54,627 nt of DNA from Flavobacteriales bacterium (GTDB lineage: Bacteria > Bacteroidota > Bacteroidia > Flavobacteriales_D > Sanyastnellaceae): NCBI GenBank assembly GCA_020437755.1, contig JAGQVX010000006.1, forward strand, positions 1-54,627. The letters run 5' to 3'. Made by a program: the position numbers and the translations under genes. Each line of letters opens with the position of its first letter. Position 1 is the first letter of the stretch. This document shows positions 33,822 through 43,900 of the stretch, in pieces. Under the pieces are notes generated by a model, which was not told the DNA's origin, ran no database searches, and was given only the letters and a program-made list of their open reading frames with translations.

Positions 33822-34732
33822 TGGGGCGTCGAAAGGTATTATTGGTTATTGTCGGACCTACAGCGATTGGCAAAACAGCGCTGGCCATCCGACTGGCGCA
33901 ACACTTTTCCACTGAAATTATCTCAGCCGATTCCCGGCAGTTTTACCAGCTTATGACTATTGGGACAGCCAAGCCTGATGCGCAGGAGTTGGCAGCCGCC
34001 AAACATCATTTTGTCGATTTTCTGCCTGTCAGTCGCTTGTATTCGGCAGGTGAGTTTGAACGAGACGCGCTGGAACGCATTGCCCATTTGCACGAAACCC
34101 ACGATGTGGTCATCATGGCGGGAGGTAGTGGACTGTATGTGAACGCTGTATGCTATGGTTTTGATGACCTTCCTGCTGATCTAGGCATTCGCCAAATGCT
34201 CACCGAGCGTGCTGAAAATGAAGGACTTACCGCGCTATTCAACGAACTTCAGCAATTGGACCCCTTGTCGGCAGAACGAATTGATGCAAACAATACCCAA
34301 CGCATTGTGCGTGCACTGGAAGTATGCAAAGTCTCCGGAAAGCCATTTTCCTCCTTTCACCAGTTTGAAACTAAGAACCGCGATTTCGAAATCATCATGG
34401 TCGGATTGCAGGCGGATCGGGAAGTAATGTTCGACCGAATTCACCGACGCGTGGACCAAATGATTGAAGCAGGATTATTGGAAGAAGTGAGGTCACTTCT
34501 GCCCTATCGAAAAGAAAATGCGTTAAAAAGTGTGGGATACCGCGAATTTTTCGATTATTTTGATGGCTGTAAAACTATGGAAGATGCCGTTGATCGGGTC
34601 AAACGCAATACGCGACATTTCGCGAAGCGCCAAATGACCTGGTTCAAACGCTACCCTGTTGTCTGGTTTGACTACCAGGATACAGACTCCGTGGTCAACT
34701 ATTTGGACAGCCACCCATTATTGACCTCATGA
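33821..34732 (+). CDS. miaA: tRNA dimethylallyltransferase
   Basis: 303 residues from the ATG at 33821; the TTG one codon earlier is unlikely. It has the P-loop G-P-T-A-I-G-K-T (12-19), S-A-D-S-R-Q-F-Y near 38, A-G-G-S-G-L-Y-V-N-A near 101, and R-x-T-R-H-F-A-K-R-Q-M-T-W-F near the end, all typical of MiaA. It transfers an isopentenyl group to A37 of tRNAs reading UNN codons. It overlaps both neighbours (TGATG upstream, ATGA downstream). A copy of the dispersed element at 34184-34198 encodes G-I-R-Q-M in the variable insertion domain. Confidence 0.95.
   Translation: MGRRKVLLVIVGPTAIGKTALAIRLAQHFSTEIISADSRQFYQLMTIGTAKPDAQELAAAKHHFVDFLPVSRLYSAGEFERDALERIAHLHETHDVVIMAGGSGLYVNAVCYGFDDLPADLGIRQMLTERAENEGLTALFNELQQLDPLSAERIDANNTQRIVRALEVCKVSGKPFSSFHQFETKNRDFEIIMVGLQADREVMFDRIHRRVDQMIEAGLLEEVRSLLPYRKENALKSVGYREFFDYFDGCKTMEDAVDRVKRNTRHFAKRQMTWFKRYPVVWFDYQDTDSVVNYLDSHPLLTS
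34184..34198 (+). repeat. Dispersed element, GGC/GCC form (in miaA)
   Basis: GGCATTCGCCAAATG, exact; encodes G-I-R-Q-M in the variable part of MiaA. Confidence 0.8.
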
Positions 34733-35205
34733 AAATTAGAGAAACATACTTTTTGAACAATGTCGACCGGTCGGCCATTCGCGAATTGTGGAACAGTGAA
34801 TACCCGCAAATCATGGCCCACGACACCGATGAATCGTTGGGTGCCTACCTTACGAAACTCGACGATGCCCACCACGTTTTAATGGAATTCAACAATCAAC
34901 TAGTAGGTTGGATGTGCGACTTCGAGCGCAATACCGAACGATGGTTTGTCATTATCATTGATCGCTCCGTTCAGCACCAGGGCTGGGGATCGCATTTGTT
35001 GGAATACCTGGATTCCGAGCAAATGCATTACGGTTGGATCTTGTCCTCGGAAGGACAGCTTCGCGCCGATGGAACCCCTTATCCGCGGACGGAAGCCTTT
35101 TACACCAAAAACGGATTTACTATCGAGCCGGTGGAAACACACAGTGAGAACGGACTGGTTTTCCAACGCATTTGCCGAATGGCACGAGTTCCACGCCACG
35201 TGTAA
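34729..35205 (+). CDS. GNAT-family N-acetyltransferase
   Basis: 158 residues. The central part has the GNAT pattern: V-L-M-E-F-N-N-Q-L-V-G-W-M (strands 2-4), F-V-I-I-I-D-R-S-V-Q-H-Q-G-W-G-S-H-L-L-E (motif A, with Q-x-x-G-W-G in place of the usual R/Q-x-x-G-x-G/A), and a C-terminal F-Y-T-K-N-G-F. It transfers an acetyl group from acetyl-CoA to an amine; the acceptor is unknown. The ATG overlaps the miaA stop. The last residues (I-C-R-M-A-R) are encoded by a copy of the dispersed element at 35169. Confidence 0.75.
   Translation: MKIRETYFLNNVDRSAIRELWNSEYPQIMAHDTDESLGAYLTKLDDAHHVLMEFNNQLVGWMCDFERNTERWFVIIIDRSVQHQGWGSHLLEYLDSEQMHYGWILSSEGQLRADGTPYPRTEAFYTKNGFTIEPVETHSENGLVFQRICRMARVPRHV
35169..35183 (-). 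repeat. Dispersed element, GCC/GGC form (3' end of GNAT gene)
   Basis: CATTTGCCGAATGGC, exact, eight codons before the GNAT stop. Confidence 0.8.
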
Positions 35206-35254
35206 AAGCTGGAATTTGCAACCACCGGCACGCACAGAATCAGCCGAATTGCGC

Positions 35255-35262
35255 TAGTTTTG
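35255..35262 (+). promoter_or_regulatory. Bacteroidota -7 box (TAGTTTTG) for mutS2
   Basis: TAGTTTTGCGGC is an exact -7 match ending five bases before the mutS2 ATG at 35267. If the usual spacing holds, the mRNA would be leaderless or start within a base or two of the start codon. Confidence 0.45.
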
Positions 35263-35266
35263 CGGC

Positions 35267-37378
35267 ATGCAGAGTCATTTTGACATCCAAACCCTTCGCG
35301 ACCTGGAGTTTGACGAAATCCGCCAAATGCTGGCAGGATATTGTCACAGCCCAACGGCACGAACGCGCGCGGAGCAGCTTGAACCCTCAGCGCTGCGTGA
35401 AAAATGCATTGTTGACCTGCACCAAACCGATGAATTCCTGCATATCCGCAGCAATGGATTGTCGTTTCCCCGACTGGAATTCAAAGAAATTCACCGCGAA
35501 CTGGGAATGCTCGGATTGAAAGGATCCTCATTGCAAGCAGAGGCTTTCGTCGAAATCCTGCGGATTACGGAACTTTCACATGAAATTATCGCGTTCTTTC
35601 ACGGCAGTGAAGAAGGATACCTCCACCTCCGACAGGTTGTGGATACCTGCCAGCGTTGTCCTGAAGTCGTAACACTGATTCGAGGTGTTTTCGATGACAA
35701 AGGCAAAATACGCAACGACGCTTCCCCTGAACTCGCGGAGATTCGCAGCTCTATGGAAACGATCAGACGCAAGATCAACCGAAATTTCAGCAAGGTTCTC
35801 AAAGACCTGAAAGTCAAAGGTTGGCTGGCCGACACCAATGAGGCCTTTGTCAATGACCGACGGGTTTTGTCGGTGCTATCCGGACATAAACGTCAGGTGA
35901 AGGGACATATTTTGGGATCATCCAAAACCGGAAACTGGACCTTTATCGAGCCCGCCGAAAATATAGAACTCAACTTCGAGTTGGAGCAACTGCAAGATGA
36001 TGAGGTGCGTGAAATTCGACGTATCCTTACCGAACTGACGGGCAAAGTGAGTCGGTTCAAGGAGGAACTCGCCCTGTTCCAATCCATGCTTCTCGAGTTG
36101 GATTTCATCAACGCCAGGGCACGTCTGGCGGCGGCTTTGGAAGCTTCCATGCCGCAGATTTCTGGTGAGATGGAAGTAGACCTGATCGATGCTTACCACC
36201 CTATTCTGTTTCTGGCTAATAAAAAACTAGGCATCCGAACAATTCCACAAACCCTTCGTCTGGACAAGTTCAACCGCATGCTCGTCATAAGCGGTCCGAA
36301 TGCCGGCGGTAAGTCTATTACGCTAAAGACAGTAGGATTGCTGCAGTTGATGCTTCAGAGTGGATTGCTGGTTCCTTGCGATGAGCGAAGTACGTTTTCG
36401 GTTTTTCACGCTATCCTGACCGATATCGGTGATAATCAATCCATTGAGAATCAGCTCAGCACGTACAGCTACCGACTGAAGCGTATGAAGTCGTTTTTAG
36501 AGATCGCCAATAAGCGCACCTTGTTGTTGCTCGATGAATTTGGAACCGGTTCAGATCCGGAATTAGGAGGAGCTCTGGCAGAGGTGTTTTTTGAGGCGCT
36601 ATACAGCAAAAAATCATTTGGTGTGATCACCACACATTATTCCAATATCAAGATGAAAGCCGCCCAATTGCGGAATGCGGTTAATGGATGCATGTTGTTT
36701 GATCGTGAATCACTGGAGCCCTTGTACCAATTATCGATAGGACAGCCCGGAAGCTCATTCACATTTGAAGTGGCCGAAATTAATGGTATTGATCATCAAT
36801 TGATTGCACAAGCCAAGGAGAAACTGGACGACCGCAAAGTTCAACTCGACAGGATGATTGCCGATCTTCAGCGCGAAAAGGGCAAAGTCAGCAAGTTAAA
36901 TCTGGCATTAGAAGATGCCGAACAAGCCGCGACCAAGGCGCGCGAACAGTTTGAACGACGGCGCGACCGATATGATGAGCGGCTGAATGCACAGCAGCAG
37001 TTGGTGGACAAGAACAACGATTTGCTCTCACGCGGAAAGAAAATGCAGCAATTTATTCGTGAGTTCGACACTCGAAAAGCGGAGCGCGGCAACAAACCCT
37101 TGCTCAATGAAATCAGGGATTACCTGTTGATGGAAAAGTCGAGGATGGAGGAAGATCGCATCAAAAGTGAGATCAAGCAGAAAGCCCAGAAGAAGCAGAA
37201 AGAGCGAAAAGACCTCAAAGATAATATAGCGCGAATTGCGGTTGGCACCACAGTAAAACTGGCCACCAGCAAGCAACATGGCGAAGTACTGGAACTCGAC
37301 AATGGAGTTGCCCTGGTTGCCTTTGGGGTATTTAAAACACGCGTGGAAGTTCACAAACTGCGGTATGTAAAGGGCTAA
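35267..37378 (+). CDS. mutS2: MutS2-like ATPase lacking the Smr nuclease domain
   Basis: 703 residues. After the MutS-III/lever region comes the ABC ATPase: Walker A G-P-N-A-G-G-K-S near 342-349, Walker B L-L-L-L-D-E-F-G-T-G-S-D near 417-428, and H-Y-S-N-I-K. A charged coiled coil (~525-655) follows, then a short KOW-like beta domain (G-T-T-V-K-L-A-T-S-K-Q-H-G-E-V-L). The protein ends there, where typical MutS2 would continue into the ~80-residue Smr endonuclease. MutS2 acts on branched DNA or collided ribosomes in Firmicutes; without Smr this copy may only bind and remodel, or cooperate with a separate nuclease. Confidence 0.88.
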   Translation: MQSHFDIQTLRDLEFDEIRQMLAGYCHSPTARTRAEQLEPSALREKCIVDLHQTDEFLHIRSNGLSFPRLEFKEIHRELGMLGLKGSSLQAEAFVEILRITELSHEIIAFFHGSEEGYLHLRQVVDTCQRCPEVVTLIRGVFDDKGKIRNDASPELAEIRSSMETIRRKINRNFSKVLKDLKVKGWLADTNEAFVNDRRVLSVLSGHKRQVKGHILGSSKTGNWTFIEPAENIELNFELEQLQDDEVREIRRILTELTGKVSRFKEELALFQSMLLELDFINARARLAAALEASMPQISGEMEVDLIDAYHPILFLANKKLGIRTIPQTLRLDKFNRMLVISGPNAGGKSITLKTVGLLQLMLQSGLLVPCDERSTFSVFHAILTDIGDNQSIENQLSTYSYRLKRMKSFLEIANKRTLLLLDEFGTGSDPELGGALAEVFFEALYSKKSFGVITTHYSNIKMKAAQLRNAVNGCMLFDRESLEPLYQLSIGQPGSSFTFEVAEINGIDHQLIAQAKEKLDDRKVQLDRMIADLQREKGKVSKLNLALEDAEQAATKAREQFERRRDRYDERLNAQQQLVDKNNDLLSRGKKMQQFIREFDTRKAERGNKPLLNEIRDYLLMEKSRMEEDRIKSEIKQKAQKKQKERKDLKDNIARIAVGTTVKLATSKQHGEVLELDNGVALVAFGVFKTRVEVHKLRYVKG

Positions 37379-37514
37379 ACTTGCACGTGTAGGTTTTGTC
37401 ACTTTCATTTCGCCCTTGGTGATTGATCTTTGTTCTGTAAATTAACCCTTCCTTTTGTGCGGATTGAACTACTCGGCACGTGGGAAACCGGTATCAACTG
37501 AATACCCGCCACCT

Positions 37515-38825
37515 ATGGATACACTGGAAGCCGCAAGGCTGCAAATGGCTACTTCACTGGGATTTCACATTGTATTTGCCTGCATCGGCATGGTGATGCC
37601 TTTCTTCATGATAGTAGCGCATTACCGCTGGCTCAAAACCGGCAAGCAAGCCTACCTTGACCTCACTAAAGCGTGGCAGCGTGGCGTGGCGATCTTCTTT
37701 GTGACCGGTGCCGTTTCGGGAACCATGCTGTCTTTTGAGTTGGGGCTGCTCTGGCCCGGGTTTATGAAGCATGCCGGACCTATAATTGGCATGCCCTTTT
37801 CATTGGAAGGAGCTGCTTTTTTCGTTGAAGCTGTGGCCTTCGGGTTCTATTTATACGGATGGAAAAAGCTCCGCAACAAATGGTTTCATTGGTTTACCGG
37901 ACTCATTATTGGTGTATCGGGTGTGGCATCGGGAATATTGGTCGTAGCGGCGAATGGCTGGATGAATGCTCCTTCCGGATTTGTTTTCGAAGATGGAGTT
38001 TTCAGTCAGATCGACCCTGTTGGCGCCTTGATGAATCCGGCGTGGTTTACACAATCCCTTCATATGACTTTGGCCGCTTTTGCGTCTACAGGATTCGCGG
38101 TTGCGGGTATTCACGCCTATCAAATTTGGCGTGGGAGGAAGAAGGAGATTCATTTTTTCGCCTTCAAAATAGCGTTGCTTTTTGGTTCAATAGCAGCTTT
38201 GCTCCAACCCATTAGTGGGGACCTGTCGGCCAAGGATGTTGCTGAGCGTCAGCCTGTGAAATTGGCAGCAATGGAAGCCCACTACGAAACCATGGAAGGT
38301 GCGCCTATCTTCTTGGGAGGAATTGTTGATGAAGAAACGGGAACGGTTTCACACAAACTGGAACTGCCCGGATTGTTGTCGTTCCTCGCCTTTGGAGATT
38401 TCAATGCCAAAGTTCGCGGATTGAATGACTTCCCTAAAGAAGAGCATCCACCGATTGGCATTACGCACTATGCTTTTCAGGTAATGGTAGGCTTGGGTAG
38501 TTTGATGATGCTCGCAGCGCTGATTTACTTCTGGAGTTTGAAGAAGACCAAGCTGCACGACAAGAAGTTTTTCTGGTTGTTTTTTACCCTCATGGCTCCT
38601 GCAGGATTTCTTGCCCTTGAAGCCGGGTGGACCGTAACCGAGGTAGGCCGACAACCCTGGATTATTCATGGCATTATGCGTACATCAGAGGCAGTAACGC
38701 CCGTTCCCGGAATACAGGTTACTTTCTTTATGTATCTGGCCATCTACGTCGTGCTTGCCACGGCAATATGGTGGTTGATGCAACGGCAAATTCGCGTCTT
38801 TAACCAGGAAACAACGATATCATGA
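37515..38825 (+). CDS. cydA: Cytochrome bd-type quinol oxidase subunit I
   Basis: 436 residues from the ATG at 37515; an in-frame TTG at 37455 adds 20 residues without similarity. The start M-D-T-L-E-A-A-R-L-Q-M-A places H18 at the high-spin heme ligand position. About nine membrane segments are visible, and G-R-Q-P-W-I-I-H-G-I-M-R-T near 377 is the subunit I hallmark. The quinol loop is short, as in the cyanide-insensitive oxidase branch. It reduces oxygen with quinol electrons at the inner membrane. The stop overlaps the cydB start (ATGA). Confidence 0.95.
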   Translation: MDTLEAARLQMATSLGFHIVFACIGMVMPFFMIVAHYRWLKTGKQAYLDLTKAWQRGVAIFFVTGAVSGTMLSFELGLLWPGFMKHAGPIIGMPFSLEGAAFFVEAVAFGFYLYGWKKLRNKWFHWFTGLIIGVSGVASGILVVAANGWMNAPSGFVFEDGVFSQIDPVGALMNPAWFTQSLHMTLAAFASTGFAVAGIHAYQIWRGRKKEIHFFAFKIALLFGSIAALLQPISGDLSAKDVAERQPVKLAAMEAHYETMEGAPIFLGGIVDEETGTVSHKLELPGLLSFLAFGDFNAKVRGLNDFPKEEHPPIGITHYAFQVMVGLGSLMMLAALIYFWSLKKTKLHDKKFFWLFFTLMAPAGFLALEAGWTVTEVGRQPWIIHGIMRTSEAVTPVPGIQVTFFMYLAIYVVLATAIWWLMQRQIRVFNQETTIS

Positions 38826-39850
38826 GTTGGATTGTACTCGCATTTTTAGGTGTTGCCACATTTCTCTATGCCATTCTGGGTGGTGCGGATTACGGCGTGG
38901 GTGTCCTTGAGTTGCTTTCGGGAAAGGCGAGCAGGGAGAAAACCAAGGCGCACGCCTATCGGGTAATTGGTCCGGTGTGGGAGGCCAATCACGTGTGGCT
39001 CATTATTGTGGCTGTGATCTTGTGGGTGGCTTTTCCGGTGTATTTTAATGCTGTGATGATCTACCTCCACTTTCCCATTACACTGATTTTACTAGGGATT
39101 ATCGGTCGGGGTGTGGCATTTGTATTTCGGCATTATGATGCGGTGAAGGATGGGTCTCAACAGTTTTATGATCGCTTGTTCCGATGGTCGAGTATTTGGA
39201 CCCCATTCTTTCTGGGCGCTACGTTTGGGGCGCTTGTGAGTGGAGAAATGATCACGCTGGACAGCCAGCCCGATGCAACTTTCTACGCAATGTACATAGC
39301 TCCCTGGACATCGGTATTCAGTTTGGCCACGGGTGCCTTTTTCACCGGTTTATGCGGTTTTAATGCGGCCGTTTTCCTCATTGGCGAGACTTCAGACGAT
39401 CAACAGTTGCGCTACCGAATTAAGGCGCGAAGTTTCAACCTCATTATCGTATTCTCGGGATTGGTGGTTTTGGTGGTAAGTCTGCTCAATGAAGTCACTT
39501 TCATATTGAACATGCTCACTTCACCAGCCAGTTTGGCTGCCATTTTCCTGGCTACGCTATTGTTGTATCCGTTGTGGCAACAGTTGGGAAAAGGTCATCA
39601 GGTGCGCGTTCGCTTCATGGTGGTTATTCAAATGTTCCTCATTATGACGGCTCCCGTACTTGCCAATTTCCCCGAGTTGGTCACCCTCGATGGTGAGGCC
39701 GTGAGTATTCTTGACGGCATCGCCCCCGACGCTGTGATTCAGACATTGGGATGGGCTTTGCTGGTAGGTAGCGTGCTCATCCTGCCCGGGCTATATCACT
39801 TGCTGAAGTCCTTTGGTATGATCAAGAGTCTGGAAAAAGACGCTTTGTAG
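38822..39850 (+). CDS. cydB: Cytochrome bd-type quinol oxidase subunit II
   Basis: 342 residues with about eight membrane segments. The N-terminal G-G-A-D-Y-G-V-G-V-L-E-L-L and V-W-E-A-N-H-V-W-L-I near residue 60 are typical of CydB. It forms the structural partner of CydA. It overlaps cydA by four bases and is followed by a bidirectional terminator. No small CydX-like ORF was recognised downstream. Confidence 0.95.
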   Translation: MSWIVLAFLGVATFLYAILGGADYGVGVLELLSGKASREKTKAHAYRVIGPVWEANHVWLIIVAVILWVAFPVYFNAVMIYLHFPITLILLGIIGRGVAFVFRHYDAVKDGSQQFYDRLFRWSSIWTPFFLGATFGALVSGEMITLDSQPDATFYAMYIAPWTSVFSLATGAFFTGLCGFNAAVFLIGETSDDQQLRYRIKARSFNLIIVFSGLVVLVVSLLNEVTFILNMLTSPASLAAIFLATLLLYPLWQQLGKGHQVRVRFMVVIQMFLIMTAPVLANFPELVTLDGEAVSILDGIAPDAVIQTLGWALLVGSVLILPGLYHLLKSFGMIKSLEKDAL

Positions 39851-39869
39851 TTGCATGTGGGAAATGTGT

Positions 39870-39913
39870 GGCAATACTGCCAAATGTGCTACTCCCCCCA
39901 TTTGGCGAATGCC
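39870..39913. repeat. Dispersed element with inverted partner, GGC/GCC form (downstream of cydB)
   Basis: The exact copy CATTTGGCGAATGCC is at 39899-39913. GGCAATACTGCCAAATG at 39870-39886 is a diverged inverted partner: GCCAAATG and CATTTGGC are perfect complements 12 bases apart. Confidence 0.8.
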
Positions 39914-39924
39914 TTAAACCAAAA

Positions 39925-39951
39925 AATCCCTCACCGAAGTGAAGGATTCTT
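39925..39951. terminator. Bidirectional terminator between cydB and the type A secreted protein
   Basis: AATCC-C-TCAC, loop CGAA, GTGA-A-GGATT forms nine pairs around one C-A mismatch. It is flanked by AAAAAA on the left and CTTTG on the right, so it can act for cydAB on plus and for the convergent gene ending at 39980 on minus. Confidence 0.6.
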
Positions 39952-39979
39952 TGAAAAACCAATTTAGTTATCCGAAGTA

Positions 39980-40885
39980 TTACTCCAGGATTAGCTTTTG
40001 TGTTTCGATGACCTGTCCGGCCTGGTCGAACACACGTACGAAGTAGAGTCCATCGGTGAAGTCAGCAAGGTCCACCGATTGCGTAGAACCAACTACACGA
40101 TATTGAGATACCAGTCGGCCGCTTAAGTCTGAAATTTGTACAAACTGTCCGTTTGAAGGAACGGTGATTTGAGTCGTTGTTTGAGCAGGGTTAGGGAAAA
40201 TAACCATTTGGCCTTGTGCCGAAACTTCCTCAACACTTACAGGAGCCTGAGCCGTTTCGCAGTAATCATCATAAATGGTCAGCGATCCACTTTGTCCGCC
40301 CGGAAAAACCTGGAAATTAACGCACACTTCTACATCGCCATCAGTGGTGATTTGAGCAATCAGCACGCTGTTGTCGTTGCCTGAAGCAAAGCTGTCGTCG
40401 TCATAAGGCAAGTTGAACCAAATGCCGTCTACCATATACAGGTTCTCATCCAATTCATCAGTACTACCGGCACCAAAGGCGTCGTCAATCAGATTGAAGG
40501 CAGGCTGTGAAGAAATAAAGCTCACCTCATTGCCTGTTGATGTAGCACCAACAGCAACGTATGAATCATACTCAACAACCGGAGCTACGCTAATCATTGC
40601 ATCAGTGATATCATCGCGGGTAATGCCACCCAGTGCTGAGTTCCAGATTTGATCGGTTGAGCTACCGATGGTCAATGGAACCGACTCGGTTGAGGCATAA
40701 ACGGCGCTCAGGTAATCGTCGGCCGATTCAAAATGCACATAAACCCTCCAGGTATTGAAGCCTTCAGGATAACCATCAACCGTACCATCATCCGAGTAGT
40801 ACAACTGGATCGATACGCCTGATACCTGGGCGTTGGCAAACATTGCGAAAAGCGCGAATAGAGAGAACAAGTAGATCTTTTTCAT
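39980..40885 (-). CDS. T9SS type A secreted protein sharing the dockerin paralogs' middle domain
   Basis: 301 residues. The signal peptide (1-19) ends A-N-A-Q. Residues ~20-220 match the middle domain of the two dockerin proteins: T-W-R-V-Y-V-H-F, then V-Y-A-S-T-E-S-V-P, I-W-N-S-A-L-G-G, and S-V-A-P-V-V-E-Y-D-S-Y, in the same order. The last ~75 residues (V-I-F-P-N-P-A-Q-T-T-T-Q-I-T-V...G-L-Y-F-V-R-V-F) are a standard T9SS type A sorting domain that is cleaved on export. So the same module is fitted here with a T9SS tail instead of dockerin-like loops. Function unknown. Confidence 0.88.
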   Translation of the reverse strand: MKKIYLFSLFALFAMFANAQVSGVSIQLYYSDDGTVDGYPEGFNTWRVYVHFESADDYLSAVYASTESVPLTIGSSTDQIWNSALGGITRDDITDAMISVAPVVEYDSYVAVGATSTGNEVSFISSQPAFNLIDDAFGAGSTDELDENLYMVDGIWFNLPYDDDSFASGNDNSVLIAQITTDGDVEVCVNFQVFPGGQSGSLTIYDDYCETAQAPVSVEEVSAQGQMVIFPNPAQTTTQITVPSNGQFVQISDLSGRLVSQYRVVGSTQSVDLADFTDGLYFVRVFDQAGQVIETQKLILE

Positions 40886-40979
40886 TCGATTTAATTTAAG
40901 TTTCTAACTACCTACACGCTCAAACTCAAAAGAACCTTGGGTAGTAAGTAAAAAAAAATGAAGTAAGGCTTTAAAATTC

Positions 40980-43900
40980 TTAGCGCAGAATGTTAACGTG
41001 GCCCGTGTACAACCGCGATTCATCATCGTTGGACAACCGCACTTTGATCTGCCACACATAAACGTCATCTTGGACATAGTAATCACCCGGGCCCATATAG
41101 TCGCCCACCCACGGTTGATCCGGATCATTCGTTTCGAAGATCTTGATGCCCCAGCGATCGAATATTTTGAATTCATAAAATTCAACAAGCCCCTTGCCCG
41201 ACATCTGAGGCAGGAACACTTCATTCTTGCCGTCTTCATCGGGAGTGAACGTATTGGGCACGTACAGATTGAACTTGTCATCAACCTCAATAGAACGGTA
41301 GGATACATCCGAACAGCCATAGACATTGTACACGATTTGTTCAATGGTGTACATTCCGGCATCTACGTAGGTGTGATATGGGTTTTGTTCGTTGGAGTAG
41401 CCTCCATCACCAAAATCCCATTGCCAGGCTACAGCACTGAAGCTGAGGTCTTCAAATTGAATTCCGGGGGTCCAAACGTGTGGGTCTTCCGGCTCAAACG
41501 TGAAGATGGATGAAGGCAAGGGATAAGCCTGAACAAATTCCTCCATGACAAGGGTATCCACGCATCCCATGTCGGTGGTGGCTACCAACGTAACATCATA
41601 AATTCCGGCTTCGGTGTACAGATGGAAAGGGTCATCGGCAAAAGAGTAGTCCCCGTCTCCGAAAGTCCAAGCGTAGGATGTGGCTCCGTCGGTGAAATTC
41701 ACAAAGTTCACGGCATGGTCAATACATCCGGCAGGTGCATCGACTTCAAACAAGATTTCGGGCAGCGGGTGGATAACGATCTCATCTTGCGCTGAATCAC
41801 TGCATCCATAGGAGTTGGTTGCCGTAAGTGAAATGGGATACGTTCCATCCGCGTCAATCACGAATTCGGGTTCCACTACATCGTCCGTACCCAGTACTCC
41901 CAAATCCCATTGATAACCGTTGGCAAACTGGGTATTGTTGGTGATTTCGATGAACTGCGGGAAGTAGCAACTTTCGTATAGTGACAAGTCAAATGCCGCA
42001 ATTGGCGTAGGCGATACGATGATGTCGAGATAGGCTGTATCTCGGCACAACTGCATATTCTCCACAATCAACTCCACGGTGTACAATGCCGGATCAGCGG
42101 TGTAATTGTAGAAGGTATTGTCGGGATTGAGTACGTTATCGGTATTTTCATCACCAAAGTCCCAGGTGTAGAAGAATCCACCGGTTGTGGTATTGTCAAA
42201 TTGAACCACAAATGGACTACACCCTACCTGCTCATCGACTTCAAAACTGGCCTCAGGAACGTTGAACACTGTAAACGACTGTTGGGTAGAACCCGGACAT
42301 TCGTTGAACATGGAAGTTCCGGTGAGCGTTACGGTATAGTTGCCGCCGCCTTCCGTATAGGTATGAATCGGGTTGGTTTCATCGGAAGTGGTGTTGTCGC
42401 CAAAATCCCAGGACACGTTGTTGACGTCTTCCGAAAGATTGATGAACTGTACCGGTTGATTGGCACACACGTTGGGTACATCGGTGGTAAAATCAAGCAC
42501 CGGTCCGGGAAATACCTCAACCATGATACTCGTGGTATCATAACTACAACCATTGTTCACGTATTGATAAATGGTATAGAACCCGGGATCTGTGAATACG
42601 TGCGTTGGGTTGGGGTTATTGGTAAAAGAGTTATCTCCAAAATCGTAGGAAATAACCGTTCCACCTTCTGAAAAATCGGTAAACTCTACTTCAAGAGGCT
42701 GACATCCTTCGGTAATATTGGTGTTGAAAAACGCAGTCACGGTATTTGGAAGCACGGTGATGGTGTACTCGGCCGTGTCGATGCCACATTCATTGGTAGT
42801 AATGAGTGTAATCGTATAGTCCACAGCGATGGTATCAGTCCAGAAAGTATGTATACCCGGTTCTTCCATATTGGAGAAAAGGCCATCACCGAAATCCCAT
42901 TGATAGGTATCAGGGTTCCCGGTGGAAATATTATTGAAGACTACGTCAAATGGAGAACAATCCACATCGAGGTTGGTACCAAATCCGGCAACGGGCTGCG
43001 GGAAAACAGTTACGGTATCCTGATCCATAACCGAACCACAGAAATTGGTGGCAATCAGCTCAATGGGATAATTCACGATGTCGTCACCTTGCTGGTACGT
43101 GAGCGGCTGAGGGGTCTCATCGGTCGTTTGCATGATGCTCAAATCCCATTCATAGGTGAGATCCTGCCCCACCGAGTTGTTCACGAATTCCACGTACAAT
43201 GGTGCACAACCTTCAGAAGGCAGAAGTTCGAACGCGGTTACGGGCGGATCAATAATCTCATTGGTTTGTACAAGCGTATCGGAGCATCCAAACTGATTGA
43301 ATGCGACGAGTGTAATGTCATAAAATCCGGGATCCGGATAAATATAAAGCGGTGTGCTCGAAACCGTGCTATCTCCATTACCCCAGTACCAAATCCAATC
43401 GGTAGCTCCGGAGGTAAAGTCATCAATATCGACGTTGCTGTTGGTGCATCCCAGGGGAGCAGGAATGAAGTCAGCTACCGGTACGGGAGCTACCGTTACC
43501 TCTTTGTAGGTCGTATCAGCGCATCCTGTTGAAGGCTCTGTGTACCAGTAAAACACATTGTACGTGCCCGGACCAACTGCTGGATCAAATGTTCCGTTGA
43601 TACCATCGATAATGCCCGTACCTTCCCAAAGACCGCCTGCCGGCGATGCGCCGCTCAGATCAAAGGGCAAAAGGTTACCACATGCACTTTCAGGTACTCC
43701 AGCCTCCACCACCGGAAGCGGATCAACCGTAATCTCCATATCATCGGTGGTATAGCACGTGCCCGAGCCAAATTCTATGGTGAGGGTAAATGTCCCCACA
43801 CCGGCAATGAGTGGATCGAAAGTTCCCAGGGCGGGATCGACGATACCTGTTCCCGACCAGTTGATATTGTTCACCGGACTGAAACCCTGCAATTCATAGA

